A stretch of DNA of 64,000 nucleotides. It comes from an uncultured Eggerthellaceae bacterium. GTDB lineage: Bacteria; Actinomycetota; Coriobacteriia; Coriobacteriales; Eggerthellaceae. Of this stretch, positions 45,393 to 53,289 are shown one piece after another. Within the stretch, counting starts at the first letter, position 1. Every line of letters starts with the position of its first letter. The notes under the pieces were generated by a model that did not search any database, was not told where the DNA came from, and saw only the letters and a program-made list of their open reading frames with translations. A program made the position numbers and the translations under genes. Where the stretch lies: positions 1 through 64,000 of the forward strand of contig CAJUQK010000003.1 in the NCBI GenBank assembly GCA_910588205.1, written 5' to 3'.

Positions 45393-46694
45393 ATGGAATA
45401 CAAGCCGAAGAGCCTGAGACGCCGCAGGAACACGAACAAGTGGGAATGCGCGCTCACCCACGACGACCCCATATCGGGAGAAGAGGTCGTCACCTACCAT
45501 ACCGTTGAGGGCAAGACCAGGAACCAGGCGGTGCAGGCAAGGTGCGACCTCATCATCAAGCTGGAAACCGAGGGATTCGCCGTATCCTCGGATATGACCA
45601 TCCAGCAATTCATGGGCTGCTTTCTGGAATACAAGGTGCAGTCGAAGACGATCGAGTCCTCTACCATCCGTGGCTACAGGGGCGAGACGAAGATGATATG
45701 CCGCTACATCGGATCCGAGAAGCTGTCCAAGCTGACGATCCCCATCGTCAACGCATGGATGGCCTCCATGTCGCAGGATGGGTATGCTCCGAAGAGCATT
45801 TCGAAATGCTTCCGCCTCCTCAAGCAGGCGCTCAACTACGCCATCGCCCAGGACCTCATCAAGAAGAACCCCTGCAATTTCTGCAAGCCGCCCAAAAGGG
45901 TGAAGACGAAGATCAACGCGCTCCCACGCGAGGAGCGCAGCCGCATGCTCGACCTTGCCAGGAGGGCGCAGCCCAATGCCCTTGCCGTCGCTATAGAGCT
46001 CATGCTCACGACGGGCATACGCAGAGGTGAGGTCTGCGCCCTCATGTGGGACGACTTCGATGAGGCGAAGCGCAAGATCACCGTCTCCCATTCCCTTGGC
46101 AACGGAGAAGGCGGCTTCTATCTGAAGGAGCCCAAGTCCGGGCGAACGCGAACCATACCGCTCACGGAACACACATTCAACATGCTCAAGGGGATGCAGG
46201 ATGACGTGAAATGGATGTGTTCAAAGCTGAAAGTGAGGCTGGGGCAGTCCTACATCCTCGGCACCCTCGAAACGGAAAGCCGCCCTTACAACCCCACCCA
46301 GCTCGGCAAGGACTTCGCGGCTTTCTGCAAGATGAACGGCTTCGAATGCACGCTTCACGACCTGCGCCACACGTTCGCGACGTACATGATCGCGGAAGGC
46401 GCCGACGTCCGCACCGTCTCTGATTACCTCGGCCACGCGAACCCTTCCATGACGCTTGACATCTACGCCGATGTCGACCCGGAGGCGAAGCGCTCTGCAG
46501 TGAAGTACATAGAAGGGGCGTTCGATGACACCATGAGCGTCTTCCAGCGCGATGTCGAGCGCCGAAGGGCCGAGATTGATGATTCGGATGTCCAGTCATG
46601 CCCTGAGAGGGTCTCCGGTATATCACCAGAATCCATCCCGTTTACGATCGAAGAGCTGAGAGCCATGCTCGCTGTTCTTGAGAAAGCCAGTTAA
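45393..46694 (+). CDS. Tyrosine recombinase/integrase
   Basis: The 433-residue product has an N-terminal arm-binding part (residues 1-60), a SAM-like core-binding domain (about 65-175) and a catalytic domain. Catalytic residues are visible: Arg in TGIRRGEVCAL, His-x-x-Arg in LHDLRHTFAT, His in LGHANPSMTLD and the Tyr directly after (IYAD). AAAGGA precedes the ATG. Position beside a tRNA fragment shows it integrates the element. The last 50 residues are an acidic extension. Confidence 0.94.
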   Translation: MEYKPKSLRRRRNTNKWECALTHDDPISGEEVVTYHTVEGKTRNQAVQARCDLIIKLETEGFAVSSDMTIQQFMGCFLEYKVQSKTIESSTIRGYRGETKMICRYIGSEKLSKLTIPIVNAWMASMSQDGYAPKSISKCFRLLKQALNYAIAQDLIKKNPCNFCKPPKRVKTKINALPREERSRMLDLARRAQPNALAVAIELMLTTGIRRGEVCALMWDDFDEAKRKITVSHSLGNGEGGFYLKEPKSGRTRTIPLTEHTFNMLKGMQDDVKWMCSKLKVRLGQSYILGTLETESRPYNPTQLGKDFAAFCKMNGFECTLHDLRHTFATYMIAEGADVRTVSDYLGHANPSMTLDIYADVDPEAKRSAVKYIEGAFDDTMSVFQRDVERRRAEIDDSDVQSCPERVSGISPESIPFTIEELRAMLAVLEKAS

Positions 46695-46705
46695 GCAGAT
46701 GCGGA

Positions 46706-46730
46706 CTGCTGGGACAATTTGTCTCAGCAG
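46706..46730. repeat. Palindrome CTGGGACAA-T-TTGTCTCAG, copy 1
   Basis: A 12-bp near-perfect dyad around one central T begins 11 nt after the integrase stop. The same core recurs at 50581-50599 and 55349-55371. No T-tract follows, so a simple terminator is not certain. Confidence 0.7.
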
Positions 46731-46803
46731 CCCCTATGCCTTAGTCAAGATGTTTTCACGCGCCTGATACAATTCCATGCATGATTGAAGAAAGGCCATA
46801 CTG

Positions 46804-47775
46804 ATGAATAGCAACCTCCCAGACAACCATTCCAATTCTGGTCATCCTGACGCTTCTCAGGAAGTTTTGGTCGACATCGTCCCAATGAGTGAAACTGAAA
46901 TCCGCAATCTCATATACACCGTGCGAGGCTCGCAGGTCATGCTAGACAGTGACCTCGCAAAGCTGTATGAGGTCGAAACCAAGAACCTCAATCGCGCCGC
47001 AAAGCGCAACGAAAGCCGCTTCCCGAAAGACTTCCGTTTCCAGCTCACTCAAGAGGAGGTCTCTTCTTTGAGGTGCCAAATTGGCACCTCAAACGATGGG
47101 ATGCAGGAACCTGGCAGAGGCGGTCGCCGTTATCTGCCATACGCTTACACCGAGCAGGGTGTCGCTATGCTGTCGGCAGTCCTACACAGCGACAGAGCAG
47201 TCGAGGCGAGCGTTCAAATCATGCGCGCATTCGTCGAGATGCGTCATTTCATAGCAAGCAACGCCGCCATGTTCGAGCAGATTAGAGCAGTGGAGCTAAA
47301 GCAGCTCGAATACCAAAGATCCACCGACGAGCGCTTCGAGAGGGTCTTCGACTATATGGACCAACATAAGGCGCCCAAGCAGAAGGTCTTCTTCAACGGT
47401 GAGATCTACGATGCCTTCGAGTTCCTGGTCGACTTGATCCAGAAAGCCGAGCGCGAAATCGTGCTCATCGACGGCTACGTCGACATCGGAACCCTCAATA
47501 TCCTTGCGAAGAAAGCTACCGGGGTTGATGTCACCATATGGACGCATCCACGCGCTGCGCTATCCGAGCAGGATATCGACACGTTCAACGCGCAATATCC
47601 AAGCCTAGAGGTGAAGCGGACTACCGGATTCCATGACCGTTTCCTGATACTTGACAGGACCGAAGGCTACTTGATTGGCACCTCTCTAAAGGATGCAGGC
47701 AAGAAGAGCTTTGCCATATCCCGCATCGAAGACGAAGGCATCGTGAGCGCCGTCCTTGAAAGGCTTGACCGCTAA
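46804..47775 (+). CDS. ORF6N domain protein with PLD-like C-terminal domain
   Basis: The 323-residue product has an N-terminal ORF6N DNA-binding domain (residues 25-115: VRGSQVMLDSDLAKLYEVETKNLNRA, YAYTEQGVAML). A helical linker follows at about 130-190. The C-terminal part has HDRFLILDRTEGYLIGTSL, a degenerate HKD-like motif of the phospholipase D fold. ORF6N proteins are common phage and mobile-element regulators. AAAGG precedes the ATG. The PLD-like part could bind or cut DNA, but the Lys of HxK is replaced by Arg shifted one place, so activity is doubtful. Confidence 0.85.
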   Translation: MNSNLPDNHSNSGHPDASQEVLVDIVPMSETEIRNLIYTVRGSQVMLDSDLAKLYEVETKNLNRAAKRNESRFPKDFRFQLTQEEVSSLRCQIGTSNDGMQEPGRGGRRYLPYAYTEQGVAMLSAVLHSDRAVEASVQIMRAFVEMRHFIASNAAMFEQIRAVELKQLEYQRSTDERFERVFDYMDQHKAPKQKVFFNGEIYDAFEFLVDLIQKAEREIVLIDGYVDIGTLNILAKKATGVDVTIWTHPRAALSEQDIDTFNAQYPSLEVKRTTGFHDRFLILDRTEGYLIGTSLKDAGKKSFAISRIEDEGIVSAVLERLDR

Positions 47776-48071
47776 GGACTCAGCGAGTTCTCTTTGGGCT
47801 TGATTGGGTCGTTCAAGCGCCTCCGAATGCATCTACGGCTCGTCATGAGTCTCCAGCACCTCGCAGATCTAGGCGCGCTGTAAGGCGTCGGCCACGTTCC
47901 CATCGCTTCGGTATACCTGACAATCGCTCTGCTCATTCACATCCCTGGAATCTCAGACACGTCGTTTGTCTATTTCATGTCTGTTGGTCTGCCGATGCCG
48001 GTTTCCCCTGCGACCTCGCATGGCAGGCCGCCTTCCCTTCAAGCGACAAGACTTGCCGAGAGCCATCTCGC
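47776..48071. other. Intergenic stretch with no gene seen
   Basis: About 300 nt after the ORF6N gene hold no plausible gene or hairpin that I can see. It ends at the first copy of the repeated leader element. Confidence 0.4.
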
Positions 48072-48166
48072 GCGCAAGGGTCGCGAAAACTTTTCATGAT
48101 GATGTGAATCTACGGCACCATCCTGAAAACTCAGGCCCTTCCGGGTTTCGCATTTCCCCCTTGCGC
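48072..48166 (+). promoter_or_regulatory. Repeated structured leader element, copy 1
   Basis: The outer arms 48072-48080 and 48158-48166 pair perfectly over 9 bp. A second stem GCGAAA/TTTCGC pairs 48083-48088 with 48146-48151. Inside lie GAAAACTTTTC and AAAACTCAGGCCC blocks. The gene at 48244 starts 77 nt downstream. Further copies are at 49772, 53140 and 59860. Confidence 0.65.
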
Positions 48167-48243
48167 CCCTCGATGAACCTCGTCAGCTCCCCGCCCAGAA
48201 GGCGAAGGCATGGGGCCTAGCCAAAGACGAGGAGGTCGCAATC

Positions 48244-48912
48244 ATGGGAAATCGAGCCGTCATCACCACGCCGGAGCGCAAGGTCGGCGTCTACCTGCAC
48301 TGGAACGGAGGGCGCGACACCGTAGAGCCGCTGCTCAAGTACTGCGAGCTGCAGGGCTACAGGGCTCCGAGCTCGGACGAGTACGGCTTCGCCCGCATCT
48401 GCCAGGTGATGGGCAACTTCTTCGGAGGCTCCCTCTCCCTGGGCGTCGGCGCATACACCACCGACCGGCAGATGGACCCCGGCGACAACGGCATCTACGT
48501 CATCGAGGGATGGAGTATCGCCGACCACCTGCGGACGGAGTACGACTCGGACTGGAACCCCGTCGGGATGCGCTCCTTCAGGCCCTCCGAGGAGGAGGAT
48601 TGGCACGAATTCGACGACATGCTCCGCGCCTTCGACGCGTCCATGCCCGAAGAGCTTCGCCTCGGCGAGTTCCTGGACTCGGCGGAGGTTCCCGCAAGCG
48701 AGCTTCAGGTCGGCGACGAGGTGTGGATGTTCGACGACATCTACGGCAAGTGGGAGGCCTGCCCTGTCGCAGGCTTCGGAGACGGCGTCGTGAACGGCCT
48801 TGACCGCACGGGCAAGGCGTACGTCAAGCTCTACGGCTCGAACGGCGACTACTCGCAGAACCCGAACAACTACCCGCAAGGCGAGGTGTGCCGCATCAGG
48901 CCCCGCAACTAA
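48244..48912 (+). CDS. Unknown mobile-element protein (222 residues)
   Basis: The soluble acidic protein opens MGNRAVITTP and has YLHWNGG and IYVIEGWSIADH stretches. The style is typical of actinobacterial phage and conjugative-element proteins of unknown role. GAGGAGGT lies before the ATG. It is the first gene behind leader copy 1, and leader position suggests early expression after transfer. No family with known function is recognised. Confidence 0.72.
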   Translation: MGNRAVITTPERKVGVYLHWNGGRDTVEPLLKYCELQGYRAPSSDEYGFARICQVMGNFFGGSLSLGVGAYTTDRQMDPGDNGIYVIEGWSIADHLRTEYDSDWNPVGMRSFRPSEEEDWHEFDDMLRAFDASMPEELRLGEFLDSAEVPASELQVGDEVWMFDDIYGKWEACPVAGFGDGVVNGLDRTGKAYVKLYGSNGDYSQNPNNYPQGEVCRIRPRN

Positions 48913-48974
48913 GCTCGCCCCTGGCGCCGCTGGCGGCGCTTCCCCTAATCGCCATCGTTATGGAAGGAGCTCCG

Positions 48975-49670
48975 ATGCCCCGGTCAAAGAATACCTTCAC
49001 CCCGCAAGACGCCAACCTGCGCAGAGTCACGGAGGCTTTCTCGCGTCTGAAGGCTGCGGGAAGGGACGATCGCGACATCTGGTCCGCCTTCGTCACGATG
49101 GCCGCCGCACCCATGGCCCTGGCGGCAGGGTGTGCGCCAAGCTCGCTCGTCGAGGACGCCAGAAGGCAGTTCGCTAGATACGAGGGGTTCGTAGGCGAAT
49201 TCGACGAGATGCTCTCGGCTGTGGTCGATGCGCTTGAGGGGAACCCCGACCGCGATGTCATGGGCTACGTGTACAACGCCCTCGGCTTCCCTATAAGCTC
49301 CCGCTCGCAGTTCTTCACGCCCTACGACATCTCCAAGATGATCGCGCAGATGATGCTCGCTGACAGCGCGCAAGCAAAAAAGAAGGGCTACATCTCGATA
49401 TGCGACCCCTGCGCCGGTTCAGGCGGGATGCTCGTTGCCGCGTTCAACGTCATTCGCGACCAGGGGATGAACCCACAGACGGATGCCTGGTTCGAGGCGC
49501 AGGACATCTCGCAGGACACGGCGCTCATGTGCTATGTGCAGATGTCTCTCCTTGGGATGGCGGGCCGCGTCATCGTGGGCGACTCACTTGCAGGCACGCG
49601 CAGCATGGAGCTACTCACGATCGGAGCCGTGGCGCATCCGGTCTGGGCCGCCCGGCGCCTCCCTAGCTGA
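48975..49670 (+). CDS. N-6 DNA methylase-like protein lacking the catalytic motif
   Basis: The 231-residue product resembles the core of type I methylase (HsdM-like) subunits: SQFFTPYDISKMIAQMM and the SAM-binding motif CDPCAGSGGML, then FEAQDIS and VIVGDSL. It ends about 25 residues later and has no NPPY/NPPF motif IV, which carries the catalytic step. It may therefore bind SAM without methylating, or be cut short by a frameshift near 49630. GGAAGGAG precedes the ATG at 48975. No restriction subunit is nearby. Confidence 0.78.
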   Translation: MPRSKNTFTPQDANLRRVTEAFSRLKAAGRDDRDIWSAFVTMAAAPMALAAGCAPSSLVEDARRQFARYEGFVGEFDEMLSAVVDALEGNPDRDVMGYVYNALGFPISSRSQFFTPYDISKMIAQMMLADSAQAKKKGYISICDPCAGSGGMLVAAFNVIRDQGMNPQTDAWFEAQDISQDTALMCYVQMSLLGMAGRVIVGDSLAGTRSMELLTIGAVAHPVWAARRLPS

Positions 49671-49771
49671 GCATCACAGATCCCGCTCCTGCTTGGCGTA
49701 TCGCCTCCGGCATCCTCGCCCGCGCCCTTTTGCATGCCTTGCCGCCCGCATCGTCGCAGATGCCCTCGCAT

Positions 49772-49869
49772 GCGCCCAAGGGCCGCGAAAACTTTTCATG
49801 GCGAGACAACTCTTCGATACCACCCTGAAAACTCAAGCCCTTCCGGGTTTCGCTTCCTCCCTTGTGCGC
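49772..49869 (+). promoter_or_regulatory. Repeated structured leader element, copy 2
   Basis: Outer arms 49772-49782 and 49859-49869 pair at ten of eleven positions. The inner stem is 49785-49790 with 49848-49853. AAGCCC-TTCC-GGGTTT forms an alternative local hairpin. The gene at 49926 starts 56 nt downstream, after AAAGGA. Confidence 0.65.
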
Positions 49870-49925
49870 CTGCGTCCATCTGCGCAGTCCGAGCGCGCAA
49901 GGCACGCGATAGAAAGGACGCAAAG

Positions 49926-50297
49926 ATGGGCTACAGAAGCGATGTGAGGATAGCGACCACCCGCGAGGGCTACGACCGAATATGCAAGCGAGTGGACGAG
50001 CTGAGCGAGGGGCATGACACCTACCCGCTCATCGGCACGAGGCGGATACCCGAGTTCTTCGAGGAGCAGGATGGATCCGTGGTGTTCGGCTGGGATTGGG
50101 TCAAGTGGTACGACGGCATGCTCGCCGACGTCACCAACGTCACGACCGCTCTCTCGGAGATTATGAGCACAGGGGTTCCCTGCGAGTTCTGCCGCGTGGG
50201 CGAGGAGTACGACGACATCGAGTTCACCTGCCACAACGACAACGGGGCTCTTGCGCTCCATGTGTGCCCCGACACGACCATCAGCGTCCTGTGCTGA
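49926..50297 (+). CDS. Unknown mobile-element protein (123 residues)
   Basis: A small acidic soluble protein starting MGYRSDVRIATT. Such short proteins with this opening are common in phages and conjugative elements and have no known function. AAAGGA lies seven bases before the ATG. It is the first gene behind leader copy 2 and is followed after 15 nt by the ComM-N-like gene. Confidence 0.7.
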   Translation: MGYRSDVRIATTREGYDRICKRVDELSEGHDTYPLIGTRRIPEFFEEQDGSVVFGWDWVKWYDGMLADVTNVTTALSEIMSTGVPCEFCRVGEEYDDIEFTCHNDNGALALHVCPDTTISVLC

Positions 50298-50312
50298 GAG
50301 GGAGGTATCGAC

Positions 50313-50645
50313 ATGAGCCCCACTTCTATCACAAGCGTCATCATGGAAGGCGGCCTCGCGCGCTGCGTAACGGCTACCGCGACCATCGCGCCCGGAAGCC
50401 CTGGCATCTCCATACGCGGCGTCACCGCCTCCGCCACTCGCGAGATCCGCATGCTGGTTGTAGCCGCCGCGAGGCGAAGAGGGATCAGCCTGCCCCGAAA
50501 GGCTGTCATCATCGAACTCGACTTCGACGTCCCCTTCGAGAGCACGAGCGAGCTTGCCCTTGCAGCGCTCCTCGCGATAGCTGGGACAATTTGTTCCAGA
50601 GACACTGAGGGAATGGGCATCCCTTCGGGCGAACATTTGTATTGA
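50313..50645 (+). CDS. Stand-alone ComM/YifB N-terminal domain-like protein
   Basis: The 110-residue product reads like the N-terminal domain (ribosomal S5 fold) of ComM/YifB ATPases: GLARCVTATATIAPGSPGIS, then IRGVTASATREIRMLVVAAA, ISLPRKAVIIELD and ELALAALLAIAGTI. It has no AAA+ domain, so it could bind partners or DNA but not act as a motor. GGGAGG precedes the ATG. Its 3' end contains the second copy of the CTGGGACAATTTG palindrome. It lies just before the SOS-type cassette. Confidence 0.7.
   Translation: MSPTSITSVIMEGGLARCVTATATIAPGSPGISIRGVTASATREIRMLVVAAARRRGISLPRKAVIIELDFDVPFESTSELALAALLAIAGTICSRDTEGMGIPSGEHLY
50581..50599. repeat. Palindrome CTGGGACAA-T-TTGTTCCAG, copy 2
   Basis: A 9-bp dyad with the same core as copies 1 and 3. 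It is inside the end of the ComM-N-like gene, so its sequence is under coding constraint as well. Confidence 0.7.
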
Positions 50646-50688
50646 CAATCGCCTCCATAAAGTGCATCATGGGTAATCTCGCATAATC

Positions 50689-50700
50689 GAACATTTGTTC
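50689..50700 (+). promoter_or_regulatory. LexA (SOS) box
   Basis: GAACATTTGTTC is an exact GAAC-N4-GTTC site of the Gram-positive LexA type, flanked by C on both sides. It lies 88 nt before the Y-family polymerase gene. A half-site, GAACATTTGT, occurs at 50631-50640. Confidence 0.75.
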
Positions 50701-50787
50701 CCAATCATTCACGAATCGTAGCACGGGAAGAGAGGCTCTGCCGAAGACGAGGCTGATGAATCCATAACCTGGGAGGAGGTGCGGCAC

Positions 50788-52074
50788 ATGGAGTCCCAGA
50801 TGCGCGAGCGCGTCGTCATGCACATAGACATGAATGCGTTCTATGCCAGCGTGGCCCAGCACCTCGACCCCTCGCTTCGAAACCGCCCCATCGCCGTCGC
50901 GGGCGACCCGAAGAAGCGAAACGGCATCGTGCTTGCCAAATCCAGGCAGGCGAAGGCGGCGGGAGTGAAGACGGGCTGCGCCATCTGGGAGGCCAAGAAG
51001 GTGTGCCCGGATATCGTCATCGTGCCCCCTGACTATGCTGCGTACAAGAAGTACTCGCGCCTCGCGCGGATGATCTACTACGACTACACCGACCTCGTCG
51101 AGCCGTTCGGGCTGGATGAGTCGTGGGTCGAGGTCACGAACTCGCTGCACCTCTTCGGCGGCGATGGGCTGTTGCTCGCTCAGGAGATATCGGAGCGCGT
51201 GAAGGCGGAACTCGGGCTCACCGTCAGCGTGGGGCTGTCGTTCAACAAGGTGATGGCCAAGCTCGGAAGCGACATCGATCCCGGAGACGGCATCGTGTCC
51301 ATCACCCCCGAGAGCCTGCCTGAAGTGGTGTGGCCGCGCGCAGCATCCGATCTCATCTACGTGGGACCGGCGACCGCCCGCAAGCTCCACTCTGCAGGCA
51401 AGGACACCATAGGGGATCTCGCCCACGCCTCGGATATATTCCTCAAGCGGCGCTTCGGGGTGGTCGGGCTCATGTTGCGCGACTTCGCCAATGGTATCGA
51501 CGGCTCGCATGTGCGGCAATTCGACCCTACAAAAGCCGACGTGGAATACGACATCAAGGGCATCGGGAACGGCCTCACCGCCCCGCATGACCTAGAAAGC
51601 GAGCGCGACGCCAAGGCGCTCGTATGGCTGCTCGCAGAATCCGTTGGCCAGCGTCTGCGCGAGTCGCACTTGCGCTGCCGTACTGTTTCGGTCGGGCTGC
51701 GTCGCGCGGGGGATCTGTCTGGATATGCGCGCCAACGCACCCGCAAGGCGCCCACATGCCTCACGAAGGATATCGCCAGCACTGCCATGCAGCTCATCCT
51801 GGAGAATCAGCCGATCGATCCCGAGCACGCACTGCGCGCTATCCATGTGCGCGCCACGAACCTCGTACCCATGGACGCGCCCATCCAATGCGACCTCTTC
51901 GGCGACGTCGAGACCATAGCGGCACAAGAGCGGCTGGAAACTACCATAGATGACCTTCGGCGCCGCTTCGGCAACGGGTGCGTGCGCCGTGTGGTTGAGC
52001 TCACCGATGACGCCATGAGGAACCTTGATATCAAGCGCGACAACACCGTGCATCCCATAGGGTTTCTGCGCTAG
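50788..52074 (+). CDS. Y-family DNA polymerase (DinB/UmuC-like)
   Basis: A translesion polymerase. The 428-residue product has the first metal motif HIDMNAFYASV, the second DESWVEV, and the thumb/little-finger order of the family. The length and C-terminal tail fit the YqjW-like subgroup rather than short DinB. GGGAGGAG lies nine bases before the ATG at 50788. It is the first gene of an SOS cassette with a small protein and SRAP. Mobile elements often carry such polymerases to cope with single-strand entry. Confidence 0.92.
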   Translation: MESQMRERVVMHIDMNAFYASVAQHLDPSLRNRPIAVAGDPKKRNGIVLAKSRQAKAAGVKTGCAIWEAKKVCPDIVIVPPDYAAYKKYSRLARMIYYDYTDLVEPFGLDESWVEVTNSLHLFGGDGLLLAQEISERVKAELGLTVSVGLSFNKVMAKLGSDIDPGDGIVSITPESLPEVVWPRAASDLIYVGPATARKLHSAGKDTIGDLAHASDIFLKRRFGVVGLMLRDFANGIDGSHVRQFDPTKADVEYDIKGIGNGLTAPHDLESERDAKALVWLLAESVGQRLRESHLRCRTVSVGLRRAGDLSGYARQRTRKAPTCLTKDIASTAMQLILENQPIDPEHALRAIHVRATNLVPMDAPIQCDLFGDVETIAAQERLETTIDDLRRRFGNGCVRRVVELTDDAMRNLDIKRDNTVHPIGFLR

Positions 52075-52083
52075 GTGGCAAGC

Positions 52084-52377
52084 ATGCAGGGGATAGATGC
52101 CAGACATAAGCGCTACGTGCCCGTCACCACGTTTACCAACGAGGAGGGGCAGGTGCGTCCCACCTCCATCCTGTGGTTCGATGGCGAGAAGTACTCGACG
52201 CTCGTCATCGACGAGGTAAAGGATGTGCGACGCATGTCGTCGCGTCGTGTTGGAGGAGATGGCATCTGCTATACGATACGGGTTGGCAAGAACATCACGC
52301 GGCTCTACTTCGAGGATCCGAGATGGTTCGTTGAGGCGAAGGAGCCTTGGAACGATTGCGCGGCAGACGGCTGTTGA
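52084..52377 (+). CDS. Small protein of the SOS cassette
   Basis: A 97-residue soluble protein rich in beta and basic residues, starting MQGIDARHKRYVP. It follows the polymerase stop by nine bases and precedes SRAP by nine bases, so the three are one operon. A GTG at 52075 is an alternative start. Small proteins at this place in Gram-positive elements often regulate or assist the polymerase, but this one is not assigned to a family. Confidence 0.7.
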   Translation: MQGIDARHKRYVPVTTFTNEEGQVRPTSILWFDGEKYSTLVIDEVKDVRRMSSRRVGGDGICYTIRVGKNITRLYFEDPRWFVEAKEPWNDCAADGC

Positions 52378-52386
52378 GAGGTTGCC

Positions 52387-53031
52387 ATGTGCGGAAGGTT
52401 CGTATCGCTTTCATGGGACGAGGTGCTCGGGGTTATCCAGAGCATCCAAATGGACACGCCCTTCAACCCAGAGCCCGACTGGCCTGCGCGAAGGCCTGAC
52501 GCCTTCCCTAAGTCCATAGCGCCCATCATCGTGCCGGAGCACGGCGAGCTTGTGCCTTTGGACCTTCGCTGGGGGTTCACCGCGCCTTGGGACGAGCGCA
52601 AGGTGCTCTTCAACACCCGTATCGAGACTGCCCTCGACCAAAGGAACGGCGTTTGGCGCGAGGCCATCGAGCATGGGCGCTGCATCGTGCCCACCTTCGG
52701 CTTCTTCGAGCCAAGCGCTACCGAGACCGTCGCGAGCCCGCGCACGGGAAAGCCCGTAAAGAAGCAGTACGAGTTCTCCTTGCCCGGACGCCTCACCCTG
52801 CTCGCAGGAGTGCGCAACAAGGACGCCTTCAGCGTGGTCACCACCGAGCCGAACTGTTTCGTGGCCCCGGTTCACGCCCGCATGCCCATCGTGCTTGAAC
52901 TGGGTGATGTGAGCCGATGGCTCACAGGCGACTTCGCCGCACTCGCGGACAGGAGCAACGTCATCCTAGATGTCACCGGCGAACAGGTGCCAGACGAGGC
53001 TCGGCAAGGGTTCGCGCCGACGCTGTTCTAA
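52387..53031 (+). CDS. SRAP (HMCES/YedK-like) protein, element copy
   Basis: The 214-residue product has Cys2 in MCGRF, the Asn of FNTRIETA, the Glu of GFFE and the His of PVHARMP: the full set for abasic-site capping. It is a clear paralog of the gene at 27850-28491. It lies in the SOS cassette behind the polymerase, where shielding of single-stranded DNA lesions makes sense. GAGAGG precedes the ATG. Confidence 0.92.
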   Translation: MCGRFVSLSWDEVLGVIQSIQMDTPFNPEPDWPARRPDAFPKSIAPIIVPEHGELVPLDLRWGFTAPWDERKVLFNTRIETALDQRNGVWREAIEHGRCIVPTFGFFEPSATETVASPRTGKPVKKQYEFSLPGRLTLLAGVRNKDAFSVVTTEPNCFVAPVHARMPIVLELGDVSRWLTGDFAALADRSNVILDVTGEQVPDEARQGFAPTLF

Positions 53032-53139
53032 CGCTCCCGAGAGCCGCACTCGTCCCCCTTCTCCTTGACGTAGGTTAATCCATCACCCTTTCCGCGCTCC
53101 TAGCAACCCGAATGCTCGCAGGCCCTCCCGCGCATGCGC

Positions 53140-53229
53140 CAAGGGCCGCGAAAACTTTTTCTGGCATCTAGCCATCTCCGTATCGCCATAAAAACTCAAG
53201 CCCTGCCGGGTTTCGCATTTCCCCCCTTG
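53140..53229 (+). promoter_or_regulatory. Repeated structured leader element, copy 3
   Basis: CAAGGG (53140-53145) pairs with CCCTTG (53224-53229); the inner stem GCGAAA/TTTCGC pairs 53148-53153 with 53211-53216. The gene at 53290 starts 60 nt downstream. Confidence 0.65.
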
Positions 53230-53289
53230 CACCTGCACGGGTGCCCTGCGCTCTCCGGGTGCGCAAGGAACGCCATAGAAAGGGGTGAG

